A stretch of DNA of 64,000 nt from Spirodela intermedia (lineage: Eukaryota; Streptophyta; Magnoliopsida; Alismatales; Araceae): positions 3,465,501 through 3,529,500 of the forward strand of contig LR746268.1 in assembly GCA_902729315.2 (NCBI GenBank). The letters are read 5' to 3'. The notes under the pieces were generated by a model. That model was not told the DNA's origin. It saw only the letters and a list, made by a program, of their open reading frames with translations, and made no database searches. Position numbers and translations under genes: made by a program. Below are positions 49,721-62,615 of this stretch, piece after piece. The stretch's first letter is position 1, and each line of letters starts with the position of its first letter.

Positions 49721-50880
49721 CGTCGCAGCCGGAAAGGGCGGATCTTCGAAAAGGATTATATGCCCGTCGGCCAGGACAAAACAGCCTACAGGTTACGGAT
49801 GGGCTGGTCCATCTTCATCGAACGGATCAACCCAGTAACAGACTACAGTCGATGGATCCATCCCTTGGCTAGCTAGCCCACAGCGATAATCTTCAACCTT
49901 AATGTTCTTGTTCTTGGTGCGAAGAACATCTGCCGGGTATCTCATATTTTACTTGCTTCCGGTTGGTAAAAAAATTATGATTCCCTCTGCTTGTGGATTG
50001 CGTGCGAAAGCTATATTGCATCCAGTTTCGTTAAACAGAAGTGGAAGGTGGAACGAATCAAATCCACTCATTCTTTCTCCATTCCTTGATAGATTAAAGT
50101 CAGCGGAATTCTTCCATAATCAGCATTCCAATGACAATGGAGGCAAAAAGACTTGTTGTAACAAGTCCCTTTTCGAAATGGCCAGTAAATGTTTTTAATG
50201 CCCATTCTGGACAATTCAAAAGATAAACAAGAGTAGGGGAGAGGAAGGCGTATGCTAAATGATGAGCAGAACAAACAAGAAAAAGTTTGATGATCACATC
50301 AACAAACTTTGCATGGATGATTTTGAGAGTTTTTTATCTTAAGTTATTTAAAATTCGAGATTAAAATACATAACGATAGTATGTATGGTCAAGGTACATA
50401 CTCAATTTACTAGTAGAAAATGATTAGGTGAGGCTTTTAACCAAGAGATGACCGAAAGGATTGTAACATTGATAGAAATCATATCCAGTTTTCCATTTTC
50501 AAGTATGATTCATGTGTGGAAATCCCTTAATCAAAATTCTAGATGATCATTTCATAAGCCCAGCTGAGAGTTTGCTCAAACACGTTCTCATGGTCAGCAC
50601 ATAAACTTTTAGCAAGCTTGTAAAACATCAACCAAGAAGGATGTGATGGTTTGACAACTGTTTAATATCTTCTGGAGATCTTATGGGAGTTGGGTGTTAA
50701 GATTAAAAGTATTTTAGAGGTCCTCCGTCTTAACATGATTTATTTTCATTTTTTGTTTCTTTTAGTCGATTTATTTGCGCTTCTGGTCGTCGGACCGGCC
50801 CGGCGAGAGTTGAGGTCCTAGAGTCTTCTAGAATGGGCCTCATCGATCTAGTGTCGTCGGGAGACTCCGCTTGTCGGCCC
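49721..50880. other. Intergenic DNA between PORR and GRAM-like genes
   Basis: The left part is the PORR promoter. The centre (about 50000-50770) is AT-rich with only short frames. The right end is the promoter of the gene at 51014. No gene is seen. Confidence 0.55.
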
Positions 50881-50894
50881 TATCTCTCTGTGCC

Positions 50895-50912
50895 ACGCGT
50901 TTATATACGCGT
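50895..50912 (+). promoter_or_regulatory. TATA box flanked by two CGCG boxes
   Basis: ACGCGT (50895-50900), TTATAT (50901-50906) and ACGCGT (50907-50912) are directly joined, placing a TTTATATA TATA box between two identical palindromes. ACGCGT fits the VCGCGB site bound by calmodulin-regulated CAMTA factors. The ATG of the GRAM-like gene is 101 bp downstream, a suitable distance for this to be the core promoter. Confidence 0.55.
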
Positions 50913-51013
50913 CTGTTTTCCTTTGACCTCCCTCCATTCTTGCTGCGGGGGAGGACGTGCGCAGAGGTAAGCAAGAGACCAAGATAGGAGAAGATCTCCG
51001 CAGGGAGGAACGA

Positions 51014-53515
51014 ATGGCGTTGAACCCGCAGTTGCTGCCGCACACCCCGATGCCCGTGCCCTTCGTCAACGAGATCTTCGTTCTCGCAAGAGAAGGCGTC
51101 GAGTTCGAGGTCGATAAGGTTCCCCTCGATGGGTAAGGATCACCCCGCTGCCCCCTTCAAAACTTTATTCCTTGCCGTTTTTAGGGTTTTTCTGGACTCA
51201 ATATTTCACGGTGACTCGACCTTGTATACGATTACCCACGAGGAAATTGGCAAAACAACCGGATTTCCTGTCTAGACGTGCATGTGCTACAAACATGGAA
51301 GGATGACAAGAGGGTTCCCCATACCACTCTCTAGCGCTAGGAACATGATTCCCCGATTGATGTCAACCCCGAAGTCTGCCGAATTTCTCATTCCAGACGA
51401 AATCGATTTGTTTGCTAATGCAGTCCCAAATTTATCTCGAGTTCTGAATACATTTTGTCTTATTTTTTCTCAATTACGTGCTTATTCTCCTCTTAGAGGT
51501 CATGGAGGGGAAGTCAAAGCAAGAGGGACAGTCTTCTTGTCAAATATACGAATGGTGTTCGTTGCCAGCAAACCTGTTGGGGGATTCGTGGCTTTTGATA
51601 TGCCCTTGGTATGAATATAGTTTATTTGGTGGATAAATTTGCCTGCAGTAATTTCTATTTATGAGCTGATCCCTTGTGATTGCTGATGTCTAACAAATCA
51701 AATTTATCTTTTCTGTTAAGACAAACCCTTACTGCACATGTGCTGTGTGAAGGACTTGGGCTTTGCATTTCTTCTTATCCTGCAACATCCAAAGTCGTGA
51801 AATTGTATCTTTATGGATGCTAGTGTTCCATGCATATTCTTACTGCGGGGAAAATTGTCTTGGAAGGGTTATACAGCAAGAATCCTAGCACGGATGACGG
51901 ATCCAAGTACAGTGAAGCTCCTAATTTTGTACCCATAAAAGTTCTATTAAGCTTGTGTTACTAGAAAGAATGTAGCATCACATTATCTATGGACGAATGT
52001 AGACATAGATTTACTAGTTTCGTTCTTCTAGAAAAAAAATATTCAACGGACTGAAAGACATGGAGTTGATCGACCTGGGTCACATCTGCACCAAACCATT
52101 CGATTCATCAATTTCTACTTTTCTTGTAGTTTGGCCAGAGAAAGTTCGCTAAAGCTAAGACTTTTTAAACTGAGAAAATGTGGCAGATTCTGTAAGAACA
52201 GTGAGGGCACGGACCATCAAGTACTCCATAGTTAATTTTTCAGGTTTGTATATTTGGACTCCCCTTCCCTGCTCCAAAAACATGAATATTCGTTGATGAA
52301 GTCCACCAGGCCCCTAATCACATGCAAAGATGACCAAATTATGTTGCTGAGTCGACCCATTAAATCCAGTCCTCAGTCAGTTCATTCATGACTTAAATTT
52401 TCTTTCGAGATTTTTGTTTTAGTAGAAGATTCGGATATTCATTTCATTTTTTGGTTCTTAGGTTTTCAGTTTGGGAATCTTATGAGTAGCCTTTCCTGAA
52501 TTTAAGATCGGACTGGTAAAAATAGGGTTTGTTCCCTGTCTGTGGAGGAGCTCCTGTTGTTATTTCCTTTTCTATGCACGAGTTGTCCTTGTGTAATGAT
52601 CTGTTTTGTGGTCCAAGGGCACGAGGCTTCAGATTTTTCTTTTTCTGAGGGCCTTATGTAAGAATCATTTGTTTGATCAGTGCTTTGTTTTCTGGATGGG
52701 TTGAATAAAATGAAGAACTTTCAGCAGAGTGGTGCTGAAACCCTCATTCGGAACTGATGTTTCGGAGCCTCACTTTCCTTTATTTTTTATCCCATAATGG
52801 CAAAAAAACATATCTCTGGAGAATATCGACATTCTAGGTCTTTCTGGCTGCCTGTAGCCGTATCTGATCCGCAAGAGTCTCCCTTATGGCAGCTATTTGT
52901 ACATGGAGAAAAGTTCAACCAGCCAATATTCTTCTGCAACAACATCTCTGCTTTTGTGGAGCCTGTGAGTATAATAGTCTTTTGATCAATCACTGTTGGA
53001 GCATGGCGAGGGAGTTGACTTTCTACTATCTACTATGCTTATAAGTTTGCCTTTCTGGTGTTTGTACGACTGCTTGGTTTCAGGTCGTGCCTGATGGCCA
53101 GCCCAGAGTCCTCTACTCCACCCACACCGTGAAGATCTTGTTCAAGGAGGGCGGCTGTGGAACCTTCGTGCCACTCTTCCTGAACCTGATTGCGTCGGCC
53201 AGGCAGTACAGCCAGTTTGCAGCGGCGGCGCAGGCGGCCGATGCGGCCACCACTCGTGTGGATCCCCTCCAGGCCTCGGCGAGGCCAGTCGATGACATGA
53301 TGAGGCATGCGTAAGTGTCACCACCTCCCCCCTAGAATAAAGAAACTCATGTCTCTGGTCACCTCCCCCGACTAAACTGGTAGCAAACTTGACTCTGTTG
53401 GCGCAGGTACGTTGATCCGAGTGACCCGTCGAAGATTTTCTTGCAGCAGCCGACAGTGGAATCACAGCTCCGGCGGCGATCTTACCACCCCCAGCCCCCC
53501 GAGAACTCCATATGA
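51014..53515 (+). CDS. WBP2/GRAM-like protein (At5g11680 type)
   Basis: Exons 51014-51132, 51497-51608, 52893-52964, 53084-53310 and 53407-53515 join in frame to 212 residues, matching the ~207 residues of Arabidopsis At5g11680. Landmarks: start MALNPQLLPHTPMPVPFVNE, VEFEVDKVP, ARGTVFLSNIRMVFVASKP and FVAFDMPL (the GRAM/PH-like barrel), then GEKFNQPIFFCNNI, TVKILFKEGGCGTFVPLF, PVDDMMRHAYVDPSDPS and a LRRRSYHPQPPE end. The family is related to animal WBP2 and to the fungal 'UPF0664 stress-induced' proteins. Its plant role is not established, and a lipid- or protein-binding GRAM function is inferred. The C-terminal PPxY motifs of animal WBP2 are absent. The third exon is only 72 bp and follows a 1.3-kb intron. 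The stop lies 293 bp from that of the convergent tRNA-binding gene. Confidence 0.93.
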
Positions 53516-53808
53516 TAGCCTGAAAATACATACTTCTCTCCCTCTCCCTCTGCCTCTCTCGCCCAGTTCATACGCAATAGTGCTCTCATGATTATCGCAG
53601 TTGTGTTGTGTACTCTTGTCCATGTACACGCATGTTCCTGGTTCACGGGAGTCCAATAAATGACGGATTTTTTTCAGCACGAGAGCTTGATTGGCAACCC
53701 ATTGTGCTCGGACTTGCTTGCGGGTCTAGGAGCTGACCCGCCCACGGTTTCTCTCTCTGTGTCTCTCTCTCTCTCTAAAAACAGAGATCGAATGTCGGGG
53801 GATGCTGA
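53516..53808. other. Convergent 3' UTR gap with CT tract
   Basis: This 293-bp interval between two convergent stop codons carries a short CT run (about 53750-53777). An AATAAA on the plus strand near 53656 could serve the GRAM-like gene. Confidence 0.6.
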
Positions 53809-55923
53809 TCAAGATATTCTGGCGTTCTTCAGGGAAGCGCACACTACGGGGCCTTGTGACGTCAGCATAGGCAGCTCTCCCAGCACGGCTACGTATTCCT
53901 CGTTCGTCTTGAGCTGCGCCTGCACCGATTCCCAAATCTTCTTCTTCTGAACCTGATACACACGTCCCCATGGAGTCACCCACACGAAAACGCATATATT
54001 AACATGAATATTAACAATCGTAGGGCCAGAAGATGAAGGAAAAGGAAACCAAAAGAACTCTCTTCGTGTTTGACGGGTAAGCTGACGTTTCTAAGAGTAA
54101 AGGGGACGGGAGGGCAGCAAGATGTGAACGGTTTCCACTCCCTCTGTGTTCACAAGGGAATGCTTTCTACTGTGACCTGTTTATCAACGGAAAGGTCTGA
54201 TTGCGCCTCAGGAAAAAGACTAAGGCCTTCGCTGGGAGATTGATCAGATGGACTAGCGCTGACTGACCGATGCTGGATGCGCCACTCCAAATCTTTGAAC
54301 TAAGAAGCCCGTCCAGATTGAAGTAACAGCTTCCTGATTTAGACACCTAGTATGGCATTCGATTCCATCGCATGGGTGCATAACACAAGAATTATTCAAT
54401 TTTGTGTGATCGGAATTTATGACCTACACTAATGAATGATTACCAGGGAAGAAAGGTTGTCCCTGGACTAATCAAACAAGTATTTCTTTTCCTCTTGGGA
54501 GGGGGAAGAACATGATAGAGGTCCTACAGACTTCCTGATCTAAAAGAAATATCATGTTCGGTAGGCGGATCCAGTTAAATCGCATCATCAGAAGCTGTAT
54601 ATGCTCATTTGTTAAAGCCATTTTTCCCTTATCGAAGAATCAGACCATGTCCATTGTGTTCCAATACTGGGCTTCCACAGACTACCAAACACGCCGAGTT
54701 TCCAAAGGGTTTCGAATTGCCCAGCAATAGGTGACAGATTGAAATAATCTTCCACAGTGATGGGACCATGGATGGCATCGTCATCTGAAAACCCTTATGT
54801 TCGACCGACACCGTGATTCATGAGGATGAACAATCACCGGGTAATGATCCAAGCTTATTGCTGTATAGATGGTGACCGTCGGGTTACGAAGCACGGAAGT
54901 TTAGATGGTAATGATCCATGCTTCTTTTTTCCCCCCTCAAATATTGGAAAAGGCAGAACGGGTAAGATGGCTGATGAGCTAGGGCCGACTCTGGCCCTGT
55001 TCTTGATCATATCGACGAAGTAAGGAGAGTTTCTGGATTAAAAAATTGGGTCTGGCCGAATCGGTTAGATAATTATTGAACATCCCAAGCTACTTACAGA
55101 GCTATTTGATTCTCGGGGGACTACTACATAGCATGAATTGGACTGGAGTCTCTTAGTTTAATTCTAGAGTTTCTACAGATTGAGATTGTCCTTCCAGGTT
55201 CATCATCACAGACAAATCAAAAGAGGAAATTGCGGTCTCATGGCTTCCGAGGAAGAGACCTACCTGGTTGGGCGTCGCGGGCTCCGGCTGCCGATCCTTG
55301 TCATCCTCAGCGCCGAACCAGACTCTCTCCCCGGGGACGGTCCCCTCCTGGGCCACCAGCAGCTCCACCTTCTCGTGCGCCTCGTCGGAGGCGGCCAGTA
55401 GCATCCCGTTGGACTTGATCCCGCGCATGTTGCGGGGTTTGAGGTTGGCGAGCACTAACACGCGCGCATCCTGCATGGCCTCCAAGGGAACGTACCCCAC
55501 CAGGCCGCTGCAGATGGTCCGGGGCTCCGCCTCACCCACGTCCACCTCCTCCACGAAGAGGGACTCGGCCTCCGGGTGGCGCCATGCCCGCAGCACCCGG
55601 CCCACCCGGATGTCGAGCAGCCCAGCCGCCTCCCTTGCCGGGTCGGCGGCCAGAGGAGCGGCGGCGGCGCCTTCCTCGACGGCCAATATAGTGCCCCCAG
55701 AGGAGGAGGCAGTCTCCTCCGGGGACGAGGCCATGCAGCGAATCTGAAGGTCCCTCCTTCCGCAGGGGCGAGAGGGGAAGAGAAGGGCGCTCAGGGGTCG
55801 GGCGAAGGGGTATAAGGCGGCGGCAGGGAGGGCCGGAGACCTCCGCCGTGAAAAGGCGGATGAGAGGACGAATGCCCCGCTGCCACCTCGAGAAAGTAGG
55901 GCAGGCACCACCGCAGCCGGCAT
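53809..55923 (-). CDS. Organelle-targeted tRNA-binding OB-fold protein (EMAPII / MetG C-terminal type)
   Basis: Exons 55264-55923 and 53809-53952 join in frame ([13 protein letters not shown]) to 267 residues. The intron is 1,311 bp with clean GTAGGT and TATCAG ends. The first ~62 residues are Arg/Ser/Ala-rich without acidic residues, a likely chloroplast or mitochondrial transit peptide. The tRNA-binding OB fold (about 100-210) shows [61 protein letters not shown] and VPGERVWF. These are the hallmarks of the Arc1p/EMAPII C-terminus and of the C-terminal domain of bacterial MetRS. The short second exon ([18 protein letters not shown] end) matches the tail of Arabidopsis At2g40660. It probably binds tRNA in trans for an organellar aminoacyl-tRNA synthetase, which is an inference. 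Without the second exon the protein would end in intron sequence. Confidence 0.9.
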
Positions 55924-56419
55924 TTCTCGCTGCTCACCCTTGCCTGCCGAAGGAAAATCTCACAAGCAGCGATGACCACTGCGGCAAATCCAACCCCCTC
56001 CTCTCTTCTTATTATCTTCCGGGTCTGCACCCAAAGCATAGACGACCGATCTCGCATGTAATTTAATGGCTAGTTCGGCTCGCGAAGGGGACGGATCATG
56101 TGGGCCCGTAACCAGACCAGTGAGAGAGAGAGGGAGAGAGAGAGGAAGAAGGCTCCTTAGCTAGATGGGCCGGAATGGAGCGACCTTGGGGACATCAGAG
56201 TTGAAAAGAGACGGAGGCCGCGAGGACGTGCTTGCTCGCTGCTCGAGCTCATCATGGCTGGTTCTTCCATTCATTCATCACGCATCTTCTTCGTTCGGAC
56301 GTGCAACAACGAGACGCGGGGATAGAATCAGGTAATAACAGGCGAATAGGATGCTTCTCGGCCCTCATCGGGTCGGCGACAGTAACAGGTCTCATACTAT
56401 CATCTGGGTGTGCTCCGCC
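55924..56419. other. Spacer between tRNA-binding gene promoter and GIF 3' end
   Basis: Both neighbours lie on the minus strand. The 496-bp spacer includes a GA run (about 56121-56145) and no gene. No clear TATA box is seen for the tRNA-binding gene. Confidence 0.55.
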
Positions 56420-59400
56420 CTACGAGACCTTCTGCAGCGACGAAGACGACGGCGGTGGCTGCTCCCGGTCCCCGCCCCCGCCCCCACGCTCTTCCGCCGA
56501 GGCACGCGCAGAGCCACCGCTGCTCATCCCGAGACTCGCCTCGCCATTGTCGATCCCCTGCCTCGTATCCATCGGAACAAGCTGCGGCGGCCGATGGAAC
56601 TGAGGCTGAGACAGCTGCATCTGCTGCACCGGGTTGAAGGGCATGGCGGACGGCGGCCTAGGAGAGAAGACGGGCTGCTGCTGCATGTATGGCGTCCCCG
56701 TCTGCGCCTGTTGCATTCCCGGATGAGGAAGCGTCTGCGTGAATGAAGAGCGATAAATGCGTGCATACGACAGACGAGGAGCATAAGATAAAAGAAGCGC
56801 AGCTGACCTGAGCTCGCACAGCCGGGATCTGCGGCTGGGCATCAGCGATCGCTGCAAGATACAAGAGATTCTTCTGAAGCTGGGCTTGGTACCTTCACCA
56901 CCGCGGTAAAAAATCACAAGTCCATTCCACCGGATGACAAGAACAGCAGAATAAATGTATGAAACCAATGATGGGTAGGAGAGAGCACGAAATATATATA
57001 TGGTGGCTGACATGGATTCCTCAAAACGAGGGATGATTTTTTGTCTTTGATTTTCTCTTCGCCGTGCTCATTGCATCAAGGATTTCTCGTGCAGCTCACT
57101 TTGTTAATACCCAAAAATATATACGCAGAGGAAAATATCATCAAAATGATACACAGCACAGATCAAATATTAAACCCTCTACATCGGTGAGTGTTAAGGG
57201 TACGCTTCAACTGTGTAAATACATGGCAAAACATGATGAACAAATGACTCCTGGCAGTAGAGATCAAATAAAAATATTTCTCCGTAATCATGGGTGGATA
57301 GCCCATTGTCAACGGAAAATTTTCAACCATTCTAGACGAATTCAGCACGCTTTTATTACGTCTTTCTCATTCTAGTCCATTTAACTTGTGTGGAGTCCAT
57401 TGTTTCGCATCTGATCTCTGAAACATGCAATGCCACATGGATCCCCTCACAAACAGATCAAGGGATTCCAAAAAAACTTGATCCCTGATTCGAATCCATC
57501 AATTTTGGAGAAATGATCCAAAAACAATAAACAAGACAGGATCTGTATGAGCACAAATGAGAATAGATAGATCCACACATGACAGATGATAATACCAACG
57601 CAAGCCACACTATCAATACTAAAAAGTCGTATCCATTTTATTTTTAAAGGTTGCAAAAAAACTTAGTGATTCATTACCAATTACAGCCCTAAGATTGGCA
57701 TAGTTGTGCATGCAATGCCCGGTACCATTTGAACGAAGATTTCTTTCATTAAGAACATGAAAGAACGAAATGACCTCCTTCATCAGAGATTTAAGTTAAA
57801 TTCAGGTGTTTTCATCGCATGTACTCCAATTATCCGGACAAGCCAGCTCTACCTGTTGGCGTCAAGATTACACCAACAGCAAGCCTTTAAGGGACATCAG
57901 AACCACGTACCGAGATGCTTGGACATGGATTAGGCTCTAGTTAACATATTCCGCTGTAAAAAACCATACGTTATCAGTGTGTCAAGGTACTAGTCACCCA
58001 TAGGATGTGAACTATTCTGTAGATCACATCTTTGCAGGATATTTCCCTTGACTCCTCTTCAGTTTTCAGATATCATACACAAATAGACATGAAGTTTCAA
58101 GCAGAAATGGGAGATGGATGGCAGATTTTCAGTCGATTCTAGGCAATCAGTTTACAACAAATGGTGCATATGAAAACAGTCTATACATCGTATGTATAAG
58201 GTTCTAATATTGGTAGGGAAAAAAATGCATACCTAATTCAAATCTGATCAGCTGGCATGGTTCTAGGACAACATATCTCTTGAGGGTATGCAAGAAAGAA
58301 ACACCTGTATAGAATATGGCCTCTGATTCAGGCACTGTAAGATTTCATTGCAGAAGCGTTGATCCTCGAGTAGGAGAGGTGGCAGAAAACGAAAAGACTA
58401 ATGAGTTTGGTGGCTGAGCATTCATGGTGCATGCCAAATGCAGGCAAGGAAGAACAGATGGTTTAGCAAAGTAGCAGGATCCAGGGCAGGTCATCTGATC
58501 CATTTGTAATCATGTAAAGGAATGAGCCAACGATCTTTGTACAGAAGAAGTGCAAAGGTTTTCCTTTGTCTGTAAAGAAGTAGATAGGGATAGGGATGAA
58601 CACCAACCCTACTTCACAATCTTCAGCAAAGTCATCGTCCAAACCAGGTTGTCTGTCTGCATGTGAATCTTGTCTGGGTTTCCACTTTGACAAGGTTTTT
58701 ACCTCCATTGATGATCTCAATTTTCTTGTCATTCAGCATTGGGGCATGTTTATCAGATCCTCACTAGAGTCATGTCAACAACGACACACTACAAAAGCTG
58801 AGAGTCAATTATCCCGCACAGATACTGTGAAAATCATAGCAGCTTTCATCCGATCATCAAAATAATCGAACAGTTTTAGGATGAAATCATCTCATCACAG
58901 ACTTTCGTCCAAAAATCACATGACCTAACGGTAGCATGACAACTGAGCCAATCCACATAGTCGAGCATCGAACTGGCCTTCACACAGGTGTCCCTACCAA
59001 CATATCTCAAGACGTTGTTTTGTCTACACATTTTTTGTTGCACTTGTCTGGCTAACCTTCCCCTTGTTGATAATCACATTCTCTCACATTAGGCAGCTGA
59101 ATGGCTTCTTGAGGAGCAGTGTTGAATACAAAGGCAACAAGTATCCAAGACAACAGGTATCTTTGCACAGCTCTCCATCTTAGCAATCCCACCTCACAAG
59201 CAAAGATTAAAAAACAACCCTAACTAATTTCTTTCGCACGCTTCCTTTTGACATCAGTGGACGAAATTTTTTCTTGCAAGGTATTGAGAACAAATCATGG
59301 AATCAAAATGGACTATGAAGTTCAAGAATATAAGATCCACAGATATCATAAGAGAGGAATTCATTTCTTCGGACTTAGTTCATCATCTACAGGACATTTT

Positions 59401-62389
59401 ACTTCAACATGAACTAAGTACATGTTCTCTCCACTTAGACTTCTCCAAACATATTGTTTACTAGAATTTGCATTAAGTATAAAACCAACGAATGATTTTC
59501 AAAACAGTAGATGCTGAACAATTCGAAAACCATCTTAAGAACACACACTCCATGCACGGAGTTTTAGCAGTCACTTACTGTGCGCATTCAGATAGTTTTC
59601 CTAAGTTCTGGTTATCCAAAATTGCCAGAATCAGCTGCTTATTTTCATCTAAGTACTGCATAAAGAAGAAATATGGATAAACACCCTCGTTAGGAAGCCA
59701 AACATGACAGGATATATACAAGAAAGCGTGAAGAAAAGACCGAAGGTATGATGAAGAAAACTATATAAAAGAAAAAACAAGACCAAACACGCAAACATAT
59801 ATTTATACTTCAGCATCATCTTCTCTCCTCTATAAATTGGACAGGGATCAATGAATTTGCTGTCCAAAGGAATATCCCCATGCTTCATTTCCACAATGAA
59901 TGCAATGACAGTCATTTACATTTGGGAGAATATTATGCAACTGATAACTTAAAATGAACGTTTGTGAACAAAAGCAGTTACGACACTCCTTTTAAGCAAA
60001 TGATTTGTGATCATATCGCCTTCATAAAAAGCCATTAAGTGAGATCGTAGTCAGAAAGGATTTTTGAACTTGCTGCCAGTAAGAAAATATTTCATTTCAT
60101 TGCCTTTCCCAAAACTTAATGAATATGGCTTACAGGGTCCTGGGAGAAGTTCATCACGCGGCCACATCTTACCACATAAGATACCATAGTTTTTGCTTAA
60201 AATAATATTATCATCCATAACCCGGATTCAGGAAAACCAAACCTTCCTTAACAAGAAAGGGCTCATTTTGAGCCTCTTACAACAAGACCTTGCAGGCAGC
60301 ACATGCCAATTTTTGTTTGACCTCACCTTGGTCTTTCTCACTCACAATCAAATCTTACCCTTGATTTTATACAAAACTTAGAAAGCAGAAAAACTGTTAT
60401 TTACGGAAAAATGAGAGAACGGGCAAAAGCACCATGCATGAATAACGGTCTTTATTATCTTTTTCTATCTTAACCTTCGCCTAATGTTCTCACCTTAATA
60501 AGACACTTTTTGAGAAGGCTTAAATCCCAGAATGCATAAGTCTAATTCGTGCCCCCATTGTTCCATTGAAATATGGAAAAAAATTCCTTCCAATTCAGTT
60601 TGCCATCTCTTACGGGCAACCAAATATGTGTAGACGGAATGCAACCAGTGAAGAAGAACAGCATGCCAGTAAAGAAACTCAAGTATGAGCATGATAACCC
60701 TGGAATCTGTATCCAATGAGAGTGCAATTTTCTGACTTGTAGATGGCACACGATTCAGATACATATGGATCTAACAACTCTTTTGAAGGGTTGATTGATG
60801 TTCCTTGTATTTTTGGCAGGTTCATTGGTGGGTTATATAAGATATTTCATCAAATAAGTATACAACAAAACAAGCCACTCAGATGGAATACAAAAATAGA
60901 GGTAAACAAGAAAGACATCACTTAATTCACTAAATAAATAATTTTTACGAGGAAATGAAGTACATTGCTCTCTTGATCCTTGGCATATGAGTAAATAGTC
61001 ACTCGCCTCTCAATCTTCAATTTTTTTTATCATCTAATGTAGTCTAAAGCACTGTTGGATAAAATTTGAAATATGGGGGTGTGCTTCCTATCCCCTCGCT
61101 CAATAGCATAAAAAAACAAATGTTTGTATTCTAAATATACTGAGGCATTACATATGTAGGAAGATCTAGATATATGTCTCAGTATACATATTACTGTGGC
61201 TACAAAAATAAGGGGATCATTAGATGAAAAAAGACTAGAAAATTTATGAATTTCATAATCCAAATAATCTGATAAACGTCTACTGGCTAACATAAAACAT
61301 TTACAATAATTTCTTTCGCAGAAAAAGTTTCTGCCATCAAACAAACCTTTTTTTCAAGTCATATCTTTTGACAATCTGTCAAGTGGACATTGAGGAAGAT
61401 CCAAAAAGGCATTTCGGGAATCGATCTGATTCTATTTCTGTTCGTTCTGTTTGACAGATATATGTGCTGTTTAAGCTCAAACTTGATATGAAGGCTACCA
61501 AATCTTTGACAATATCCAAATAAGGTAGCAGCAGACATGATGAACAACCAGTCTACATCCATTACGTGTGAGATTGAAATGGGAACATCAAAGCGTGCCT
61601 TGATAGTCCAGATTGAATGAGGCAACCTCGAAACTCATGGGAGGTTAAGTCAAGCAATTCCAAGCCTGAGTAGCGAAGAGTGTCTGAGAAATAAGGTGTC
61701 TTGGGAGATACATCCACTTGCTAAAAAACGTGTAAACCATCGAAAAGGATCCTTGGGGGGCAGACAGCTACAAATATGGATTTTGGCACTGAACAGGAAT
61801 TGGGCAGTCAAAAGCTTCTTTGAAACTATCAAACAATAGATGTGATGTTTAGTTTTCAATTGATTCATTCTTAAAGAACACTAAAGTTATCATGTACTCA
61901 TGAATCCATGGTTCTTCGAAACGAAATGAAATCAACAAGGTAAAGCCTAAGAAGAAAAACTCATCTCCACCCTCCTTACGTTCTTGTGCCATTCACAGTT
62001 TTATGCTTTCTGCTACCTTTTCTCTTTCCATACTATCTATCCAAATGAATGTCGGATACATGATCGCAGATGATGCAACTAAAGAGAGCATCGTTACAGT
62101 TGGGATATCGCACTGTGGAAGCGTTCTCTCGTCAATGAAACCTCAGAAGAGTAAATTTTGTCCCAAGAAAATGCTCAGCACGGTACAATAAGGAAGGCAA
62201 AACGTAAATCAAAATGACTAATAGAGGGAACTAGGAAGCGTGTAGCATCAAAGAGGGTCGCGACGGGCCCGACCGTCTGAACCCCCCACGGACCTTCTGG
62301 ATTTGTTCGGTGGTGATGCTGGCTAGAGGAAAGTGGGAGGGCACCGACCCGGACATGGCGGGGTGCGGCTGCTGCTGCTGCGGCTGCAT
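56420..62389 (-). CDS. GIF: GRF-interacting factor (GIF1/ANGUSTIFOLIA3-like transcription coactivator)
   Basis: Exons 62294-62389, 59579-59655, 56808-56892 and 56420-56734 join in frame to 190 residues. The SNH/SSXT domain spans the first three exons: ITTEQIQK, YLDENKQLILAILDNQNLGKLSECAQ and YQAQLQKNLLYLAAIADAQPQ. A Gln/Met/Pro-rich and then Gly/Ser-rich tail follows, as in Arabidopsis GIF1-3 and animal SS18. GIFs bind GRF transcription factors through the SNH domain and recruit SWI/SNF remodellers to promote cell proliferation in leaves and flowers. The start is the first ATG in frame (MQPQQQQPHP); the frame further up begins with a non-ATG codon. Two introns are 2.64 kb (59656-62293) and 2.69 kb (56893-59578), AT-rich and empty as far as I can see. 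The first donor is GTCCGT and the third exon's acceptor is TGAAG, both weak. Confidence 0.92.
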
Positions 62390-62607
62390 GCTTGGATCGT
62401 CTTCTATCTCCCTGTTCCCTCTCCCCACCTCTCGGTTATCCCCTTCCTATCTATCGAGTCAACTCCAACGGGAACTCCTCTCCTCAGTCCCCTCTCCTCA
62501 CGCCACCACTCGCACTCCCCCGGGCAGTCGCCTACAGGAGGACAAGGCGCAGGCACAGTTAGGCGGTGAAACCCCGCGTCGCTGCCGCGCCAGCCCTGGT
62601 CGCTCGC

Positions 62608-62615
62608 TATAAATA
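62608..62615 (-). promoter_or_regulatory. TATA element upstream of GIF
   Basis: The plus strand reads TATAAATA and the minus strand TATTTATA, about 220 bp before the GIF ATG. Because the element can be read either way the orientation is not certain. Confidence 0.35.

Noticed and set aside
48537-49876. Several long frames overlapping the PORR gene in other frames and on the plus strand
   Set aside because: High GC content keeps shadow frames open; only the minus-strand frame 48440-49720 shows a known domain.
51282-51614. A 110-codon frame covering exon 2 of the GRAM-like gene
   Set aside because: Its first half is intron; splice sites at 51132/51497 and family similarity show that only 51497-51608 is coding.
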